Of a stretch of DNA of 64,000 nucleotides, positions 24,474-32,006 are shown one piece after another (position 1 is the first letter of the stretch; the number at the start of each line of letters is the position of its first letter). Source of the stretch: Candidatus Sericytochromatia bacterium S15B-MN24 CBMW_12 (GTDB lineage Bacteria > Cyanobacteriota > Sericytochromatia > S15B-MN24 > UBA4093); contig DAZV01000026.1 of assembly GCA_002083825.1 (NCBI GenBank), positions 124,001 to 188,000 on the forward strand, written 5' to 3'. A model generated the notes under the pieces. That model had not been told where the DNA came from, made no database searches, and saw only the letters and a program-made list of their open reading frames with translations. Made by a program: the position numbers and the translations under genes.

Positions 24474-25211
24474 TTGAGGATCGACGTCGTCACGCTCTTC
24501 CCCGGCATGTTCGAAGGTCCCATGTCGGAGAGCATCATCAAGCGTGCCCAGGAGGCCGAGGTCCTGGACCTGAGGATCACGGATCTGAGGGATTACACCA
24601 AGGACAAGCACCGGAAGGTCGACGATCGGCCGTTCGGTGGCGGGGCCGGAATGGTGATCCGGGCGGAGGTGGTCTTCGACTGCCTCGACGCCATGGAGCT
24701 CGCGCCCGGGGCGCGGGTGATCCTGACGGATCCCCAGGGCGTGACGTTCGATCAGAAACTTGCCATCGAGCTCTCCGAGGCTCCGCAGCTGGTTTTCCTC
24801 TGCGGGCACTACGAGGGCTTCGATGAGCGGGTACGCGAGCACCTGGTGACCGACGAGATCTCGATCGGGGATTACGTGCTCACCGGGGGGGAATTGCCGG
24901 CGATGGTGATGATCGATTCCGTCGTGAGGTTGCTGCCGGGGGCCGTGGGGAAGATCGAGTCCACGCATGAGGATTCGTTTTACGCCGGCATCCTGGATTA
25001 TCCGCATTACACGCGCCCGGAGTCGTACCGGGACTGGGAAGTGCCCGAGATCTTGCGTTCGGGCAATCACCAGGCGATCGCCCGGTGGCGGCGCGAGCAA
25101 GCTTTGCTGCGGACCTTCGAGCGTCGTCCCGACCTGCTCGACCGGGCTCCGCTAAGCAAGGACGATCGCAAGTTCCTGCGGGAGCGCTGCGGCTGGGAAT
25201 CCCCGGTTTGA
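24474..25211 (+). CDS. trmD: tRNA (guanine37-N1)-methyltransferase
   Basis: SPOUT-class methyltransferase forming m1G37 in tRNAs to prevent frameshifting, 245 aa, TTG start. The N-terminal '[20 protein letters not shown]' is diagnostic, as are 'FGGGAGMV', the trefoil-knot segments '[17 protein letters not shown]' and '[15 protein letters not shown]', and the catalytic region with '[18 protein letters not shown]'. The C-terminal helical domain ends 'WESPV'. rpsP and ffh, often linked to this operon, are not visible here. Confidence 0.96.
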   Translation: MRIDVVTLFPGMFEGPMSESIIKRAQEAEVLDLRITDLRDYTKDKHRKVDDRPFGGGAGMVIRAEVVFDCLDAMELAPGARVILTDPQGVTFDQKLAIELSEAPQLVFLCGHYEGFDERVREHLVTDEISIGDYVLTGGELPAMVMIDSVVRLLPGAVGKIESTHEDSFYAGILDYPHYTRPESYRDWEVPEILRSGNHQAIARWRREQALLRTFERRPDLLDRAPLSKDDRKFLRERCGWESPV

Positions 25212-25296
25212 CCCGGCGGGTCGGCGGGTATTTAGTCTTGGGAAGAGTCTGAGCTTTTTTATTGATCGGCGCGCGATGGCGCCTTTGAGGTGAGCC

Positions 25297-25728
25297 TTGC
25301 AACTGAACCGCATCTTGTCCAACTTTGTCGTGACCGAAGACGGCATCCAGAAGATTCACCACTTGCTCACCCATCTGGTGAAGGACGTGGATGCGAAGGC
25401 CGCGATGCTCGTCGAGAAGAGCGGGCAAATGATAGCGACCGACGGGGATGTCCAGGGGCTGGATATCCAGGCGATCGCCTCTCTCGTCAGCGGCGCCTTC
25501 GCTTCCACCCGCGCGGTCGCCCGCCTCATCGGAGAAGCTGAGTTCCAGGCGATGTTCCAGCAGGGCGACCAGGCAAGTATCTTCATGTACGCCCTGGGTT
25601 CCAACGACATCCTCGTGGTGATCTTCAACGACGTCAGCAAGACCGGCCTCGTGAAGGTCCAGGCTCAGCAGACGGCCATGGCCCTCTCCAACGAGATTGC
25701 CCAGATGCAGTCTACCAATAACCCCTGA
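25297..25728 (+). CDS. Roadblock/LC7-domain protein
   Basis: Small alpha/beta protein of 143 aa, TTG start with TTTGAGGTGAG just upstream. The fold is that of roadblock/LC7 (MglB-like) proteins: helix 'IHHLLTHLVKDVDAKAAMLV', strand-turn 'EKSGQMIATDGDVQGLD', helix 'QAIASLVSGAFASTRAVARL', strands 'ASIFMYALGSNDILVVIFN' and a terminal helix. Such proteins act as GTPase-activating partners of MglA/Ras-like small GTPases in polarity and motility. No small GTPase lies in the window. It is transcribed alone between trmD and a metal-binding gene. Confidence 0.82.
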   Translation: MQLNRILSNFVVTEDGIQKIHHLLTHLVKDVDAKAAMLVEKSGQMIATDGDVQGLDIQAIASLVSGAFASTRAVARLIGEAEFQAMFQQGDQASIFMYALGSNDILVVIFNDVSKTGLVKVQAQQTAMALSNEIAQMQSTNNP

Positions 25729-25731
25729 TTC

Positions 25732-25740
25732 TGCTATCAT
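25732..25740 (+). promoter_or_regulatory. Possible extended -10 promoter for the HMA-domain gene
   Basis: TGCTATCAT, one mismatch from TGnTATAAT, lies 50 nt before the ATG at 25790 and just past the stop of the roadblock gene. No -35 at standard spacing. Confidence 0.35.
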
Positions 25741-25789
25741 GGTCTCGCTTAGTTAGCCGGCAAGCCGGCACTCAGAGGATATCGCCAAC

Positions 25790-26203
25790 ATGATGAAAAA
25801 ATTCGTTATTGCGCTCAGTGCGCTGATGCTTTCCCTCTCCGCCGGGGCCGCCCTGGCATGTGGTGACGACGGTTGCAGCAAGGAGCAGTGCGCCATCTCG
25901 GAGAACGGCGAGAAGGCCCACGGCGAGAAGGCCCACGGCGAGCATGCCGACCACGCCAAGAGCGTCGAGTCCGTGATCGTCAAGCCCGGCTACACCCTCG
26001 CGACCCTCTCCGTCGACGGCATGATCTGCATCAACTGCGTCAACAAGGTCACGGCCGCCCTCGAAGACGTCAAGGGCGTGGACGCGGTCAGCGTCGACCT
26101 CAAGGCCGCCAAGGCGTCGATCAGCTACGACAAGAAGGCCGTCGAGCCCAAGAAACTCGTCGAGACCCTCTCCAAGCTCGGCTACAAGGTCAAGCAGATC
26201 TAG
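25790..26203 (+). CDS. Exported heavy-metal-associated (HMA) domain protein
   Basis: Protein of 137 aa with a signal peptide (1-23, 'GAALA'). The mature N-terminus is Cys/His-rich: 'CGDDGCSKEQC' followed by 'HGEKAHGEHADHAK', probably a metal-chelating region. Residues 68-137 are an HMA (ferredoxin-like) domain, 'LSVDGMICINCVNKVTAALE', with the metal site Cys80-x-x-Cys83 and the closing 'LVETLSKLGYKV'. This is the architecture of periplasmic copper or mercury carriers (compare MerP). No P-type ATPase is adjacent, so the metal and partner are unknown. A strong hairpin follows. Confidence 0.87.
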   Translation: MMKKFVIALSALMLSLSAGAALACGDDGCSKEQCAISENGEKAHGEKAHGEHADHAKSVESVIVKPGYTLATLSVDGMICINCVNKVTAALEDVKGVDAVSVDLKAAKASISYDKKAVEPKKLVETLSKLGYKVKQI

Positions 26204-26233
26204 ACCTCGAAGTCCCGACTCTCCTCTCTAGCG

Positions 26234-26268
26234 CGAAGCGCCGCTCCTTTTCGGGGAGCGGCGCTTCG
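26234..26268. terminator. 14-bp stem terminator between the HMA gene and asnS
   Basis: Perfect stem CGAAGCGCCGCTCC / GGAGCGGCGCTTCG, loop TTTTCGG, 31 nt after the HMA stop and before the convergent asnS. Confidence 0.75.
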
Positions 26269-26345
26269 ATCGTTTCAGGTCTTTTCGGGGAAGGCCCCGC
26301 TGCTGCCGGCGACTCGGTGGCCGGTAAGCAGAAGGACCTGGTCGC

Positions 26346-27662
26346 TCAGGGGTAGATGCGGGTGAGCAGGCGCGGGAACGGGATGGTCTCCCGGATGTGA
26401 TCCAGACGGCAGATCCAGCGGATGGCCCGCTCGATGCCGAGCCCGAAGCCGCTGTGCGGAACGGAACCGTACTTGCGCAGATCGAGGTACCAGCCGTAGG
26501 CCGCCGGATCCAGATCGTGCTGCTGCATGCGCTCCAGGAAGAGATCGTAGTCGCAGATCCGCTGCGACCCCCCGATGATCTCGCCGTAGCCCTCGGGAGC
26601 CAGCATGTCGGCGCAGAGCGCGACCTCCGGGCGGTTCGGATCCGGTTGCATGTAGAAGGCCTTGATGGCGGTCGGGTAGTGGGTCACGAAGAAGGGGGTC
26701 TCGAACTGGTTGGCGAGAATGTCCTCGTCGTCGTTCCCGAAGTCCTCGCCCCACTTGATGTCCGAACCCGCCGAACTCAGGCGCTCGACGGCCTCGTCGT
26801 AGGTGATCCGCGGGAATCCCTGGGCTACCGTCTTCTCCAGCGGAGCCACGTCGCGCTCGAGCAAGGCGAGATCGGCGCGGTTCTTTTCCAGGACGCGGCC
26901 GACCACGTGCCTGACGAAGTCCTCCTGCACCTGGATGTTCTGCCAGAGGTCAGCATAGGCCATCTCGGCCTCGACCATCCAGAATTCCATGAGGTGGCGG
27001 CGGGTCTTGGACTTCTCGGCCCGGAAGGTGGGGCCGAAGCAGTAGACGTTGCCGAAGGCCATGGCGCCCGCCTCGAGGTAGAGCTGCCCCGACTGGGCCA
27101 AGAAGGCCGGGTCGCCGAAGTAGTCGGTCTCGAAGAGGGTCGTCGTCCCCTCGCAGGCCGCCGGAGTCAGGATCGGCGTGTCGAAGCGAATGAATTCCCG
27201 CTTCTCGAAGAACTCGTGCATGGCATGCTCGATGGTCGAGCGAATCTTGAGGATCGCATGCGGCCGGCGCGAGCGGATCCAGAGGTGCCGATGGCTCATC
27301 AGGAAGTCCGTCCCATGCTCCTTGAGCGAGATCGGGTACTCCTCGGACGGAATGTCAACGACCTCAACCGACGTCACCGTCAGCTCGACTCCGCTCGGTG
27401 CCCGCTCATCGGCACGAACCACGCCGGTCACGATGCAGGAGGATTCCTGAGTCAGGCTTTCGGCCGCTTGCCATGAGGCGTCGGGAAGCTCGCTCTTCAC
27501 GGCCACGGCCTGAACGAGGCCCGAACCGTCTCGAACTTGCAGGAAGGTTATTTTTCCCTTGGAGCGCTTGTTGTAGAGCCACCCCTTGAGGGTGACTTCC
27601 TCCCCCACGTGCTCCTTGAGGTGGGAAATCTGGGTCCAGTTTTCTACGGCAGTCTCGGGCAC
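26346..27662 (-). CDS. asnS: Asparaginyl-tRNA synthetase
   Basis: Class IIb aminoacyl-tRNA synthetase charging tRNA-Asn, 438 aa. GTG start with GGAGGAG 3 nt upstream. N-terminal OB-fold anticodon-binding domain ('[20 protein letters not shown]'), then the class II catalytic core. The AsnRS-specific block '[20 protein letters not shown]' with 'MVEAEMAY' is present, and the C-terminus ends '[10 protein letters not shown]' as in bacterial AsnRS. Its presence means Asn-tRNA can be made directly, so the aspS at 27799 need not be non-discriminating. It is transcribed divergently from aspS. Confidence 0.96.
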   Translation of the reverse strand: MPETAVENWTQISHLKEHVGEEVTLKGWLYNKRSKGKITFLQVRDGSGLVQAVAVKSELPDASWQAAESLTQESSCIVTGVVRADERAPSGVELTVTSVEVVDIPSEEYPISLKEHGTDFLMSHRHLWIRSRRPHAILKIRSTIEHAMHEFFEKREFIRFDTPILTPAACEGTTTLFETDYFGDPAFLAQSGQLYLEAGAMAFGNVYCFGPTFRAEKSKTRRHLMEFWMVEAEMAYADLWQNIQVQEDFVRHVVGRVLEKNRADLALLERDVAPLEKTVAQGFPRITYDEAVERLSSAGSDIKWGEDFGNDDEDILANQFETPFFVTHYPTAIKAFYMQPDPNRPEVALCADMLAPEGYGEIIGGSQRICDYDLFLERMQQHDLDPAAYGWYLDLRKYGSVPHSGFGLGIERAIRWICRLDHIRETIPFPRLLTRIYP

Positions 27663-27708
27663 GGCTCCTCCTCGATTGAAAGCAACGGGGCAATCAGGTT
27701 AAAATACC

Positions 27709-27714
27709 ATTATA
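27709..27714 (-). promoter_or_regulatory. Possible -10 box (TATAAT) for asnS
   Basis: TATAAT on the minus strand, 46 nt before the asnS GTG and within the 136-nt asnS-aspS divergent region. No clear -35. Confidence 0.35.
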
Positions 27715-27798
27715 TCTTACTCAAGGGTCTCTACGTTCGCCCCGATGGGCTTTTCCTCTAGGGTGGCCAATGTTGCCGCCGAGAATAGGAGCGGGTTC

Positions 27799-29574
27799 GT
27801 GAAAGCTGTGTCCCCATCGATTCGCCTTGGTGAGCGCAGTCAATACTGCGGCACCCCGACGCTGGACCAGGTTGGCCAGCGGGTGACGTTGTTCGGCTGG
27901 GTGGATTCCCGCCGGGACCATGGCGGGGTGATCTTCGTCGACCTGCGTGACCGCACCGGCCTCGTCCAGGTCGTGTTCCAGCCGGAGCTCGCGCCGGATG
28001 CCCACGAGATGGCCGATCGCCTGCGTAACGAGTACGTGGTCGGCATCGCGGGAGTCATCCGGCCTCGGGCCGACGGCATGGCCAACCCCCGCCTCGCCAC
28101 CGGCGAGGTCGAGGTCTACGCCGAAGAACTCATCATCTACAACGCCGCCAAGCCCCTCCCCTTCCAGATGGCGGACGGCAAGCCGCAGGTCGACGAGACC
28201 GCCCGCCTGCGCTATCGCTACCTCGACCTGCGCCAGCCCTGGATGCAAGAGGCCATGATCGCCCGCAGTCGGATGAACCGCGTCATCCGAAACACCATGG
28301 CCGAGCAGGGTTTCCTCGAGATCGAAACCCCCATCCTGACCAAGAGCACCCCAGAGGGAGCGCGTGACTACCTGGTTCCCTCCCGGGTTCACGCGGGCGA
28401 GTTCTTCGCCCTGCCTCAGTCTCCTCAGATCTTCAAGCAGCTCTTGATGGTGGCGGGCTACGATCGCTACTTCCAGATCGCGCGCTGCTTCCGGGACGAG
28501 GACCTGCGGGCGGATCGCCAGCCGGAGTTCACCCAGTTGGACGTCGAGATGAGCTTCCCCAGCCAGGATCAGATCCTCGAAATTCATGAGAACCTGGTCA
28601 TCCAGCTGATCGCCGAAATTGCCGGCTCCAAGGTCGAGTCCCCGATCCCCCGCATGACCTACGACGAGGCCATGCGCCGCTACGGCTCCGACAAGCCCGA
28701 CACCCGCTTCGGTCTCGAACTGGTCGATCTCGGCGACGTCCTCGCGGGTTCGAGCTTCAAGGTCTTCTCCGAGGCTGCCACCGTGAAGGCTCTCAACATC
28801 CCCGAGGGAAGCGGCAAGATCTCGCGCTCGCAAATCGACGCGCTCACGGAGTTCGTCAGGGGCTTCGGTGCCCGCGGGCTCGCCTACCTCAAGGTGGGCG
28901 AGGCCTCCGGTCCCGTCGCCAAGAATCTCTCCGAAGGCGAGATCGCCGCTATCGTCGCGCGCATGGGCGCCAAGCCCGGCGATCTGATCTTCTTCGCGGC
29001 CGATCAAGAGAAGACCGTCTACGACGTTCTCGGTCGCCTACGCCTCAAACTGGGCGAAGACCTGGGTTTGATCCCCGAGGGGCGGTTCGATCTGCTGTGG
29101 GTGACCGACTTCCCGATGTTCGAGTACGACGCCGAGGAAGGCCGCTACTACGCCATGCACCATCCGTTCACGTCGCCGCGCGACGAGGACCTGGCAAGCC
29201 TCGAACAGGATCCCTTGGCGGCGCGCGCCAAGGCGTATGACCTGGTGCTCAACGGCTCGGAGATTGGTGGCGGGAGCCTCCGGATCTACCGGCGCGACGT
29301 GCAGGAGCAGGTTTTCAGGCTCCTGGGGATGAGCGAGGAGGAGTGGAACCAGAAGTTCGGCTTCATGCTCGCCGCCTTCGACTTCGGCACGCCGCCGCAC
29401 GGGGGGCTGGCCTTGGGTCTGGATCGGATCCTCACGCTCTTGATCGGTCGCGATTCGATCCGGGACGTGATTGCCTTCCCCAAGACCCAGTCGGCGAAGG
29501 ATCTGATGGCGGAGGCCCCGAGCCCGGTGGATGGCAAGCAACTTCGGGAGCTGCATATTCAGCTGCGTTCCTAG
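27799..29574 (+). CDS. aspS: Aspartyl-tRNA synthetase
   Basis: Class IIb synthetase charging tRNA-Asp, 591 aa from the GTG at 27799, which has AGGAG 7 nt upstream. The frame also has an ATG at 27745 but no ribosome site there, and 591 aa matches the bacterial family. N-terminal OB-fold ('VTLFGWVDSRRDHGGVIFVD'), catalytic core motif 2 'FRDEDLRADRQPEFTQLDVE', a GAD insertion typical of bacterial AspRS, and motif 3 'PPHGGLALGLDRILTLLIG'. The C-terminus 'GKQLRELHIQL' is standard. Divergent from asnS; a conserved hairpin element begins 17 nt after the stop. Confidence 0.96.
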   Translation: MKAVSPSIRLGERSQYCGTPTLDQVGQRVTLFGWVDSRRDHGGVIFVDLRDRTGLVQVVFQPELAPDAHEMADRLRNEYVVGIAGVIRPRADGMANPRLATGEVEVYAEELIIYNAAKPLPFQMADGKPQVDETARLRYRYLDLRQPWMQEAMIARSRMNRVIRNTMAEQGFLEIETPILTKSTPEGARDYLVPSRVHAGEFFALPQSPQIFKQLLMVAGYDRYFQIARCFRDEDLRADRQPEFTQLDVEMSFPSQDQILEIHENLVIQLIAEIAGSKVESPIPRMTYDEAMRRYGSDKPDTRFGLELVDLGDVLAGSSFKVFSEAATVKALNIPEGSGKISRSQIDALTEFVRGFGARGLAYLKVGEASGPVAKNLSEGEIAAIVARMGAKPGDLIFFAADQEKTVYDVLGRLRLKLGEDLGLIPEGRFDLLWVTDFPMFEYDAEEGRYYAMHHPFTSPRDEDLASLEQDPLAARAKAYDLVLNGSEIGGGSLRIYRRDVQEQVFRLLGMSEEEWNQKFGFMLAAFDFGTPPHGGLALGLDRILTLLIGRDSIRDVIAFPKTQSAKDLMAEAPSPVDGKQLRELHIQLRS

Positions 29575-29591
29575 CGGCTGTTTCATAGCGC

Positions 29592-29694
29592 CAGCGGCTG
29601 ATTCGTAAGGCAGCGAGAGAACGCCGTGAGGCAGGGATCATGGGGGCGTATTTCCATCTCTCGCTGTCCTGAAGAAACGAGCTTTGCTCTAAGG
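29592..29694 (+). repeat. Conserved hairpin element, copy B
   Basis: Starts 17 nt after aspS. GCGGCTGATTCGTAAGG, then a 10-bp stem CAGCGAGAGA (29611-29620) / TCTCTCGCTG (29657-29666) closing a 36-nt loop, then CCTGAAGAAACGA and a small GAGC/GCTC hairpin with TTTGCTCTAAGG. It matches copy A in both flanks and stem but not in the loop. Just upstream a partial extra copy of the 5' motif (AGCGGCTGTTTCATAGCG) begins at the aspS stop. Confidence 0.6.
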
Positions 29695-29697
29695 ACC

Positions 29698-29740
29698 TCG
29701 GGGGCCTCTCGCGCGGCATTGCCGCGCGAGAGGCCCCCGA
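29698..29740. terminator. 20-bp stem terminator
   Basis: Perfect inverted repeat 29698-29717 / 29721-29740 with loop ATT, directly after hairpin element copy B. Very GC-rich; no T-run. Confidence 0.8.
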
Positions 29741-29760
29741 ACTTGCGTTTGGACGGCCGA

Positions 29761-29796
29761 GCGAACGCCCCGGGGGATTTTCCCCGGGGCGTTCGC
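29761..29796. terminator. 15-bp stem terminator with T-rich loop
   Basis: Perfect inverted repeat 29761-29775 / 29782-29796, loop GATTTT. It is the second terminator in tandem, placed just beyond the end of the minus-strand 39-aa gene, which it probably serves. Confidence 0.75.
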
Positions 29797-29816
29797 ATGT
29801 CGAACCTGGCTAGAAC

Positions 29817-29936
29817 CTAGCGGTTACGAACCCGGACCGGTATCAAGACGCGCTCTGGGGCGCGCTCGATCCTCGCGCCTTGGAGCCCGAGGGCGATCGC
29901 CGCGAGCATTAGAGTACTGGCTATCGCTAGAAGCAT
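29817..29936 (-). CDS. 39-aa membrane peptide with optimal ribosome site
   Basis: Short gene too small for usual calling: ATG at 29936 preceded by AGGAGGTCGCG, stop TAG at 29817-29819. The peptide is 'MLLAIASTLMLAAIALGLQG', a single hydrophobic helix, followed by the basic amphipathic tail 'ARIERAPERVLIPVRVRNR'. A strong terminator follows and a repeat-rich leader precedes, so it has the features of a real transcription unit. A single-TM peptide with a cationic tail could be a membrane regulator of a larger protein, a type I toxin or a leader; no family recognised. Confidence 0.6.
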   Translation of the reverse strand: MLLAIASTLMLAAIALGLQGARIERAPERVLIPVRVRNR

Positions 29937-29948
29937 CGCGACCTCCTA

Positions 29949-29992
29949 TGTTCCCCTGTTGTTCCCCTGTTGTTCCCCTGTTGTTCCCCTGT
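29949..29992. repeat. Four tandem 11-bp repeats in the leader of the 39-aa gene
   Basis: Four perfect copies of TGTTCCCCTGT (ACAGGGGAACA on the minus strand) abut without spacers, ending 1 nt before the AGGAGG ribosome site of the minus-strand gene. 11 bp is one helical turn, so all copies face the same side of the DNA. Possible regulator array or slippage-prone tract. Confidence 0.9.
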
Positions 29993-30382
29993 ATTTTTTT
30001 ACCCTGGTTCCCGCCCGAGCGGTTCATGATTAAGCGATATTAAACGCGCTTCGCCCGCCTGCGTCAACGCTTGCTAGGCGTTCCCGGACGCCCGACGGAT
30101 CGGACTCGGCCGCGATCGCGCCGAGCGTCTCGAGAGGCATGCCTGCCAAGCCCTTGCCTCGCCCGGCGGTGCCATCAACACCCGTCTTGAGGAGCTTCGT
30201 CCTCCCAACCCGGTCGTTAAAAGTCCATTAATTGCTTAATCTCCCTCCTTGACATCCCCCCGCCGGCCCCGCCTCCCGCAGGGCTTTCTTGCTCTTTGTC
30301 CGTTCTGACCGAGAACGGTTGTGCAGGCGAGAACGCCTCCCAGAGCGGCTCTTCAGCCGAAAGGCCTTTTAACCCGCTGGCG
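29993..30382. other. Intergenic stretch, no gene recognised
   Basis: About 390 nt between the small peptide leader and the promoter at 30383. No frame shows coding character. It contains AT-rich patches (ATTAAGCGATATTAAACG near 30028-30046, TTAATTGCTTAAT near 30228-30240) that could hold promoters for the minus-strand peptide gene. Otherwise nothing is supported. Confidence 0.3.
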
Positions 30383-30411
30383 TTGACACACGGTCGAGCG
30401 TATGTTACAAA
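30383..30411 (+). promoter_or_regulatory. Sigma-70-type promoter overlapped by a TGTTAC palindrome
   Basis: TTGACA (30383-30388), 17-nt spacer ending in TG, then TACAAA (30406-30411), giving an extended -10 promoter about 235 nt before the lipoprotein start at 30645. The -10 overlaps the perfect inverted repeat TGTTAC-N5-GTAACA (30403-30419), and GTAACA recurs at 30434-30439 exactly 20 bp further. This is the layout of a repressor-controlled promoter. The long leader from about 30418 to 30644 is unexplained. Confidence 0.55.
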
Positions 30412-30644
30412 ACGTAACAGATGGCCGACCGATGTAACAAATTGTAAACCATCGTTCGGTCGTCCTGAATTCCGGCAATCGAGCCCCCAGGTGTGTGGAG
30501 GGCCTTCGAAATCCCCGGTTTTCCGGATCGCCGCGAAAGGGGGTGCGAGACCTTGTCAGGGCAGGACGTCGGGGTGTGCGTCCTGGTAGAGCCCCAACAC
30601 CCGGGTGTGTGACCTACGCGTTTCATGGTTCAGAGAGGTGTGAG

Positions 30645-31886
30645 ATGAAAGCGATGACCAAGAAGGCCGTGCTCGCGGCGACCGTGAGCATGATGGCCCT
30701 GGCCGGCTGCGCCAAGGCGCCTCAGACTACTCCCGCTCCGGGCAACCAGCTTCCCCAGGACCAGCCTATCGTCATCAACGACCCCAGCAAGCTAAGACCG
30801 GCTGGTGGCGCCCCTCAGAACGTCCCCCCTCCGGTCGCCGATGCGGCCTACTGGAACTTTGACTGCCGCTTCATCGCCTTCGAGGCCGCCATCGACTCGG
30901 ATAAGCTCAATAGCAGCGGCCACTGGGTGAGCGGCGTGCCGAACACCACGATCGGCAACCTCTTCCTCTACGACGAGGTCCTCAAGGACGTCTACATCTT
31001 GAACGCGGCGATCGCCGGTCTGGACCCCTGGACCTACGGCAAGACCGTCGACGGCATCACCGATGCGGACGACCTCAACACCCTCAACCCCTACGCCTTC
31101 GCCGACGGCCGGATCCTCTTCGAGTTCGGCGGCTTCGTCTACTACTACGACATCTATTCCGAAGAGCGAGTGACGGTGGCCTTCGACGCCCGACTGCAGC
31201 ACTTCGGCGGAGCGCAGCCGGCGGTCACCGGCGACGGCGCGGCCCTCGTCTACATCAACGACCAGGGTCTGGTGGTCATGAAGCTCCTCGACGGCGACTT
31301 CTACACCAAGACCCGGGTGCTCACCAAGATTGCCGCCGAGGCCCAGTTCCTGGGCCAGGAAGCCGACGAGTACGGTCCGGACGGCGTGATCCTCGACGTG
31401 GACATCTCGGATGACGGCAGGTGGATCGTGGTCAATATCGACGGCATCCTGCACCTGTACGACGTCGCCAACCCGCACCTGTTCCAGCTCCTTCCGCTCA
31501 GCGGCGGCGCGCTGGCTGGTAACCGGGACCGCATTGGCCACGTGGCCATCAACTTCGACGGCCGCTTCATCGCCTTCACCGTTTCCGCCGAGAAGTTCGA
31601 TCTCTACCACGACACCGACGAGCGGCTCCTGGTCCTGGACCGCGCGACCGGTTACATCGACACGGTTCCCTACGCCAACCTGGGCGACCTGGACTCGGAC
31701 GACTTCATCGCGGATCCGATCTTCTGCGGCAACCAGCTCCTGTTCGAGACCTACGTCGGCGGAGCCTGGAAGGTCTGGAAGTACGACATGGACACCGAGC
31801 TCCTGCGCGCCATGGTCATCCTCAACAACGTGCTGGGAGACGTGGGCGTCGACGTCAAGATCTCCGACCCCATCCTCGACCCCTAA
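30645..31886 (+). CDS. Beta-propeller-like lipoprotein (tandem copy 1)
   Basis: Lipoprotein of 413 aa; the ATG at 30645 follows the shared leader GTTCAGAGAGGTGTG. The lipobox is LAGC with Cys22, then a Pro-rich linker. From about residue 67 the protein consists of repeated beta units with Asp-rich turns, 'DCRFIAFEAAIDSDKL', 'DGRWIVVNIDGILHLYDV' and 'DGRFIAFTVSAEKFDLY', the pattern of TolB/WD40-like propeller blades ('DGR.IAF......LY'). From residue 67 it is nearly identical to the next gene, differing mainly at 'GQEADEYGPDGV'. Surface or periplasmic, function unknown. A 9-bp hairpin follows its stop. Confidence 0.85.
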   Translation: MKAMTKKAVLAATVSMMALAGCAKAPQTTPAPGNQLPQDQPIVINDPSKLRPAGGAPQNVPPPVADAAYWNFDCRFIAFEAAIDSDKLNSSGHWVSGVPNTTIGNLFLYDEVLKDVYILNAAIAGLDPWTYGKTVDGITDADDLNTLNPYAFADGRILFEFGGFVYYYDIYSEERVTVAFDARLQHFGGAQPAVTGDGAALVYINDQGLVVMKLLDGDFYTKTRVLTKIAAEAQFLGQEADEYGPDGVILDVDISDDGRWIVVNIDGILHLYDVANPHLFQLLPLSGGALAGNRDRIGHVAINFDGRFIAFTVSAEKFDLYHDTDERLLVLDRATGYIDTVPYANLGDLDSDDFIADPIFCGNQLLFETYVGGAWKVWKYDMDTELLRAMVILNNVLGDVGVDVKISDPILDP

Positions 31887-31900
31887 CCCTAGCCCTAACC

Positions 31901-31923
31901 GGGGGAGACCACGCGTCTCCCCC
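31901..31923 (+). terminator. 9-bp hairpin after copy 1
   Basis: GGGGGAGAC / GTCTCCCCC with loop CACGC, followed by a weak ACCGTCCCTTT. It is nearly the same as the hairpin after copy 2 and was probably duplicated with the gene; here the T-tract is poor, so read-through into copy 2 is likely. Confidence 0.6.
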
Positions 31924-32006
31924 ACCGTCCCTTTCATCGCAGGGCCTCTGGGCCCTATCCCTTGGTGTGTGTGTAAGGTCTAGCCACGTTCAGAGAGGTG
32001 TGTGAC

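Noticed and set aside
29824-30027. A 67-aa minus-strand frame across the 11-bp repeats
   Set aside because: The 39-aa frame has an optimal ribosome site directly after the repeats, and 11-bp units would shift the frame of any protein reading through them.
30418-30644. Long leader considered as a riboswitch (c-di-GMP or cobalamin type)
   Set aside because: I could not find the conserved core of any known class; it is left only as an unexplained leader.
30792-31937. A 381-aa minus-strand open frame repeated again at 32031-33308
   Set aside because: Both are antisense shadows of the duplicated beta-propeller genes; the apparent repetition merely mirrors the real duplication.
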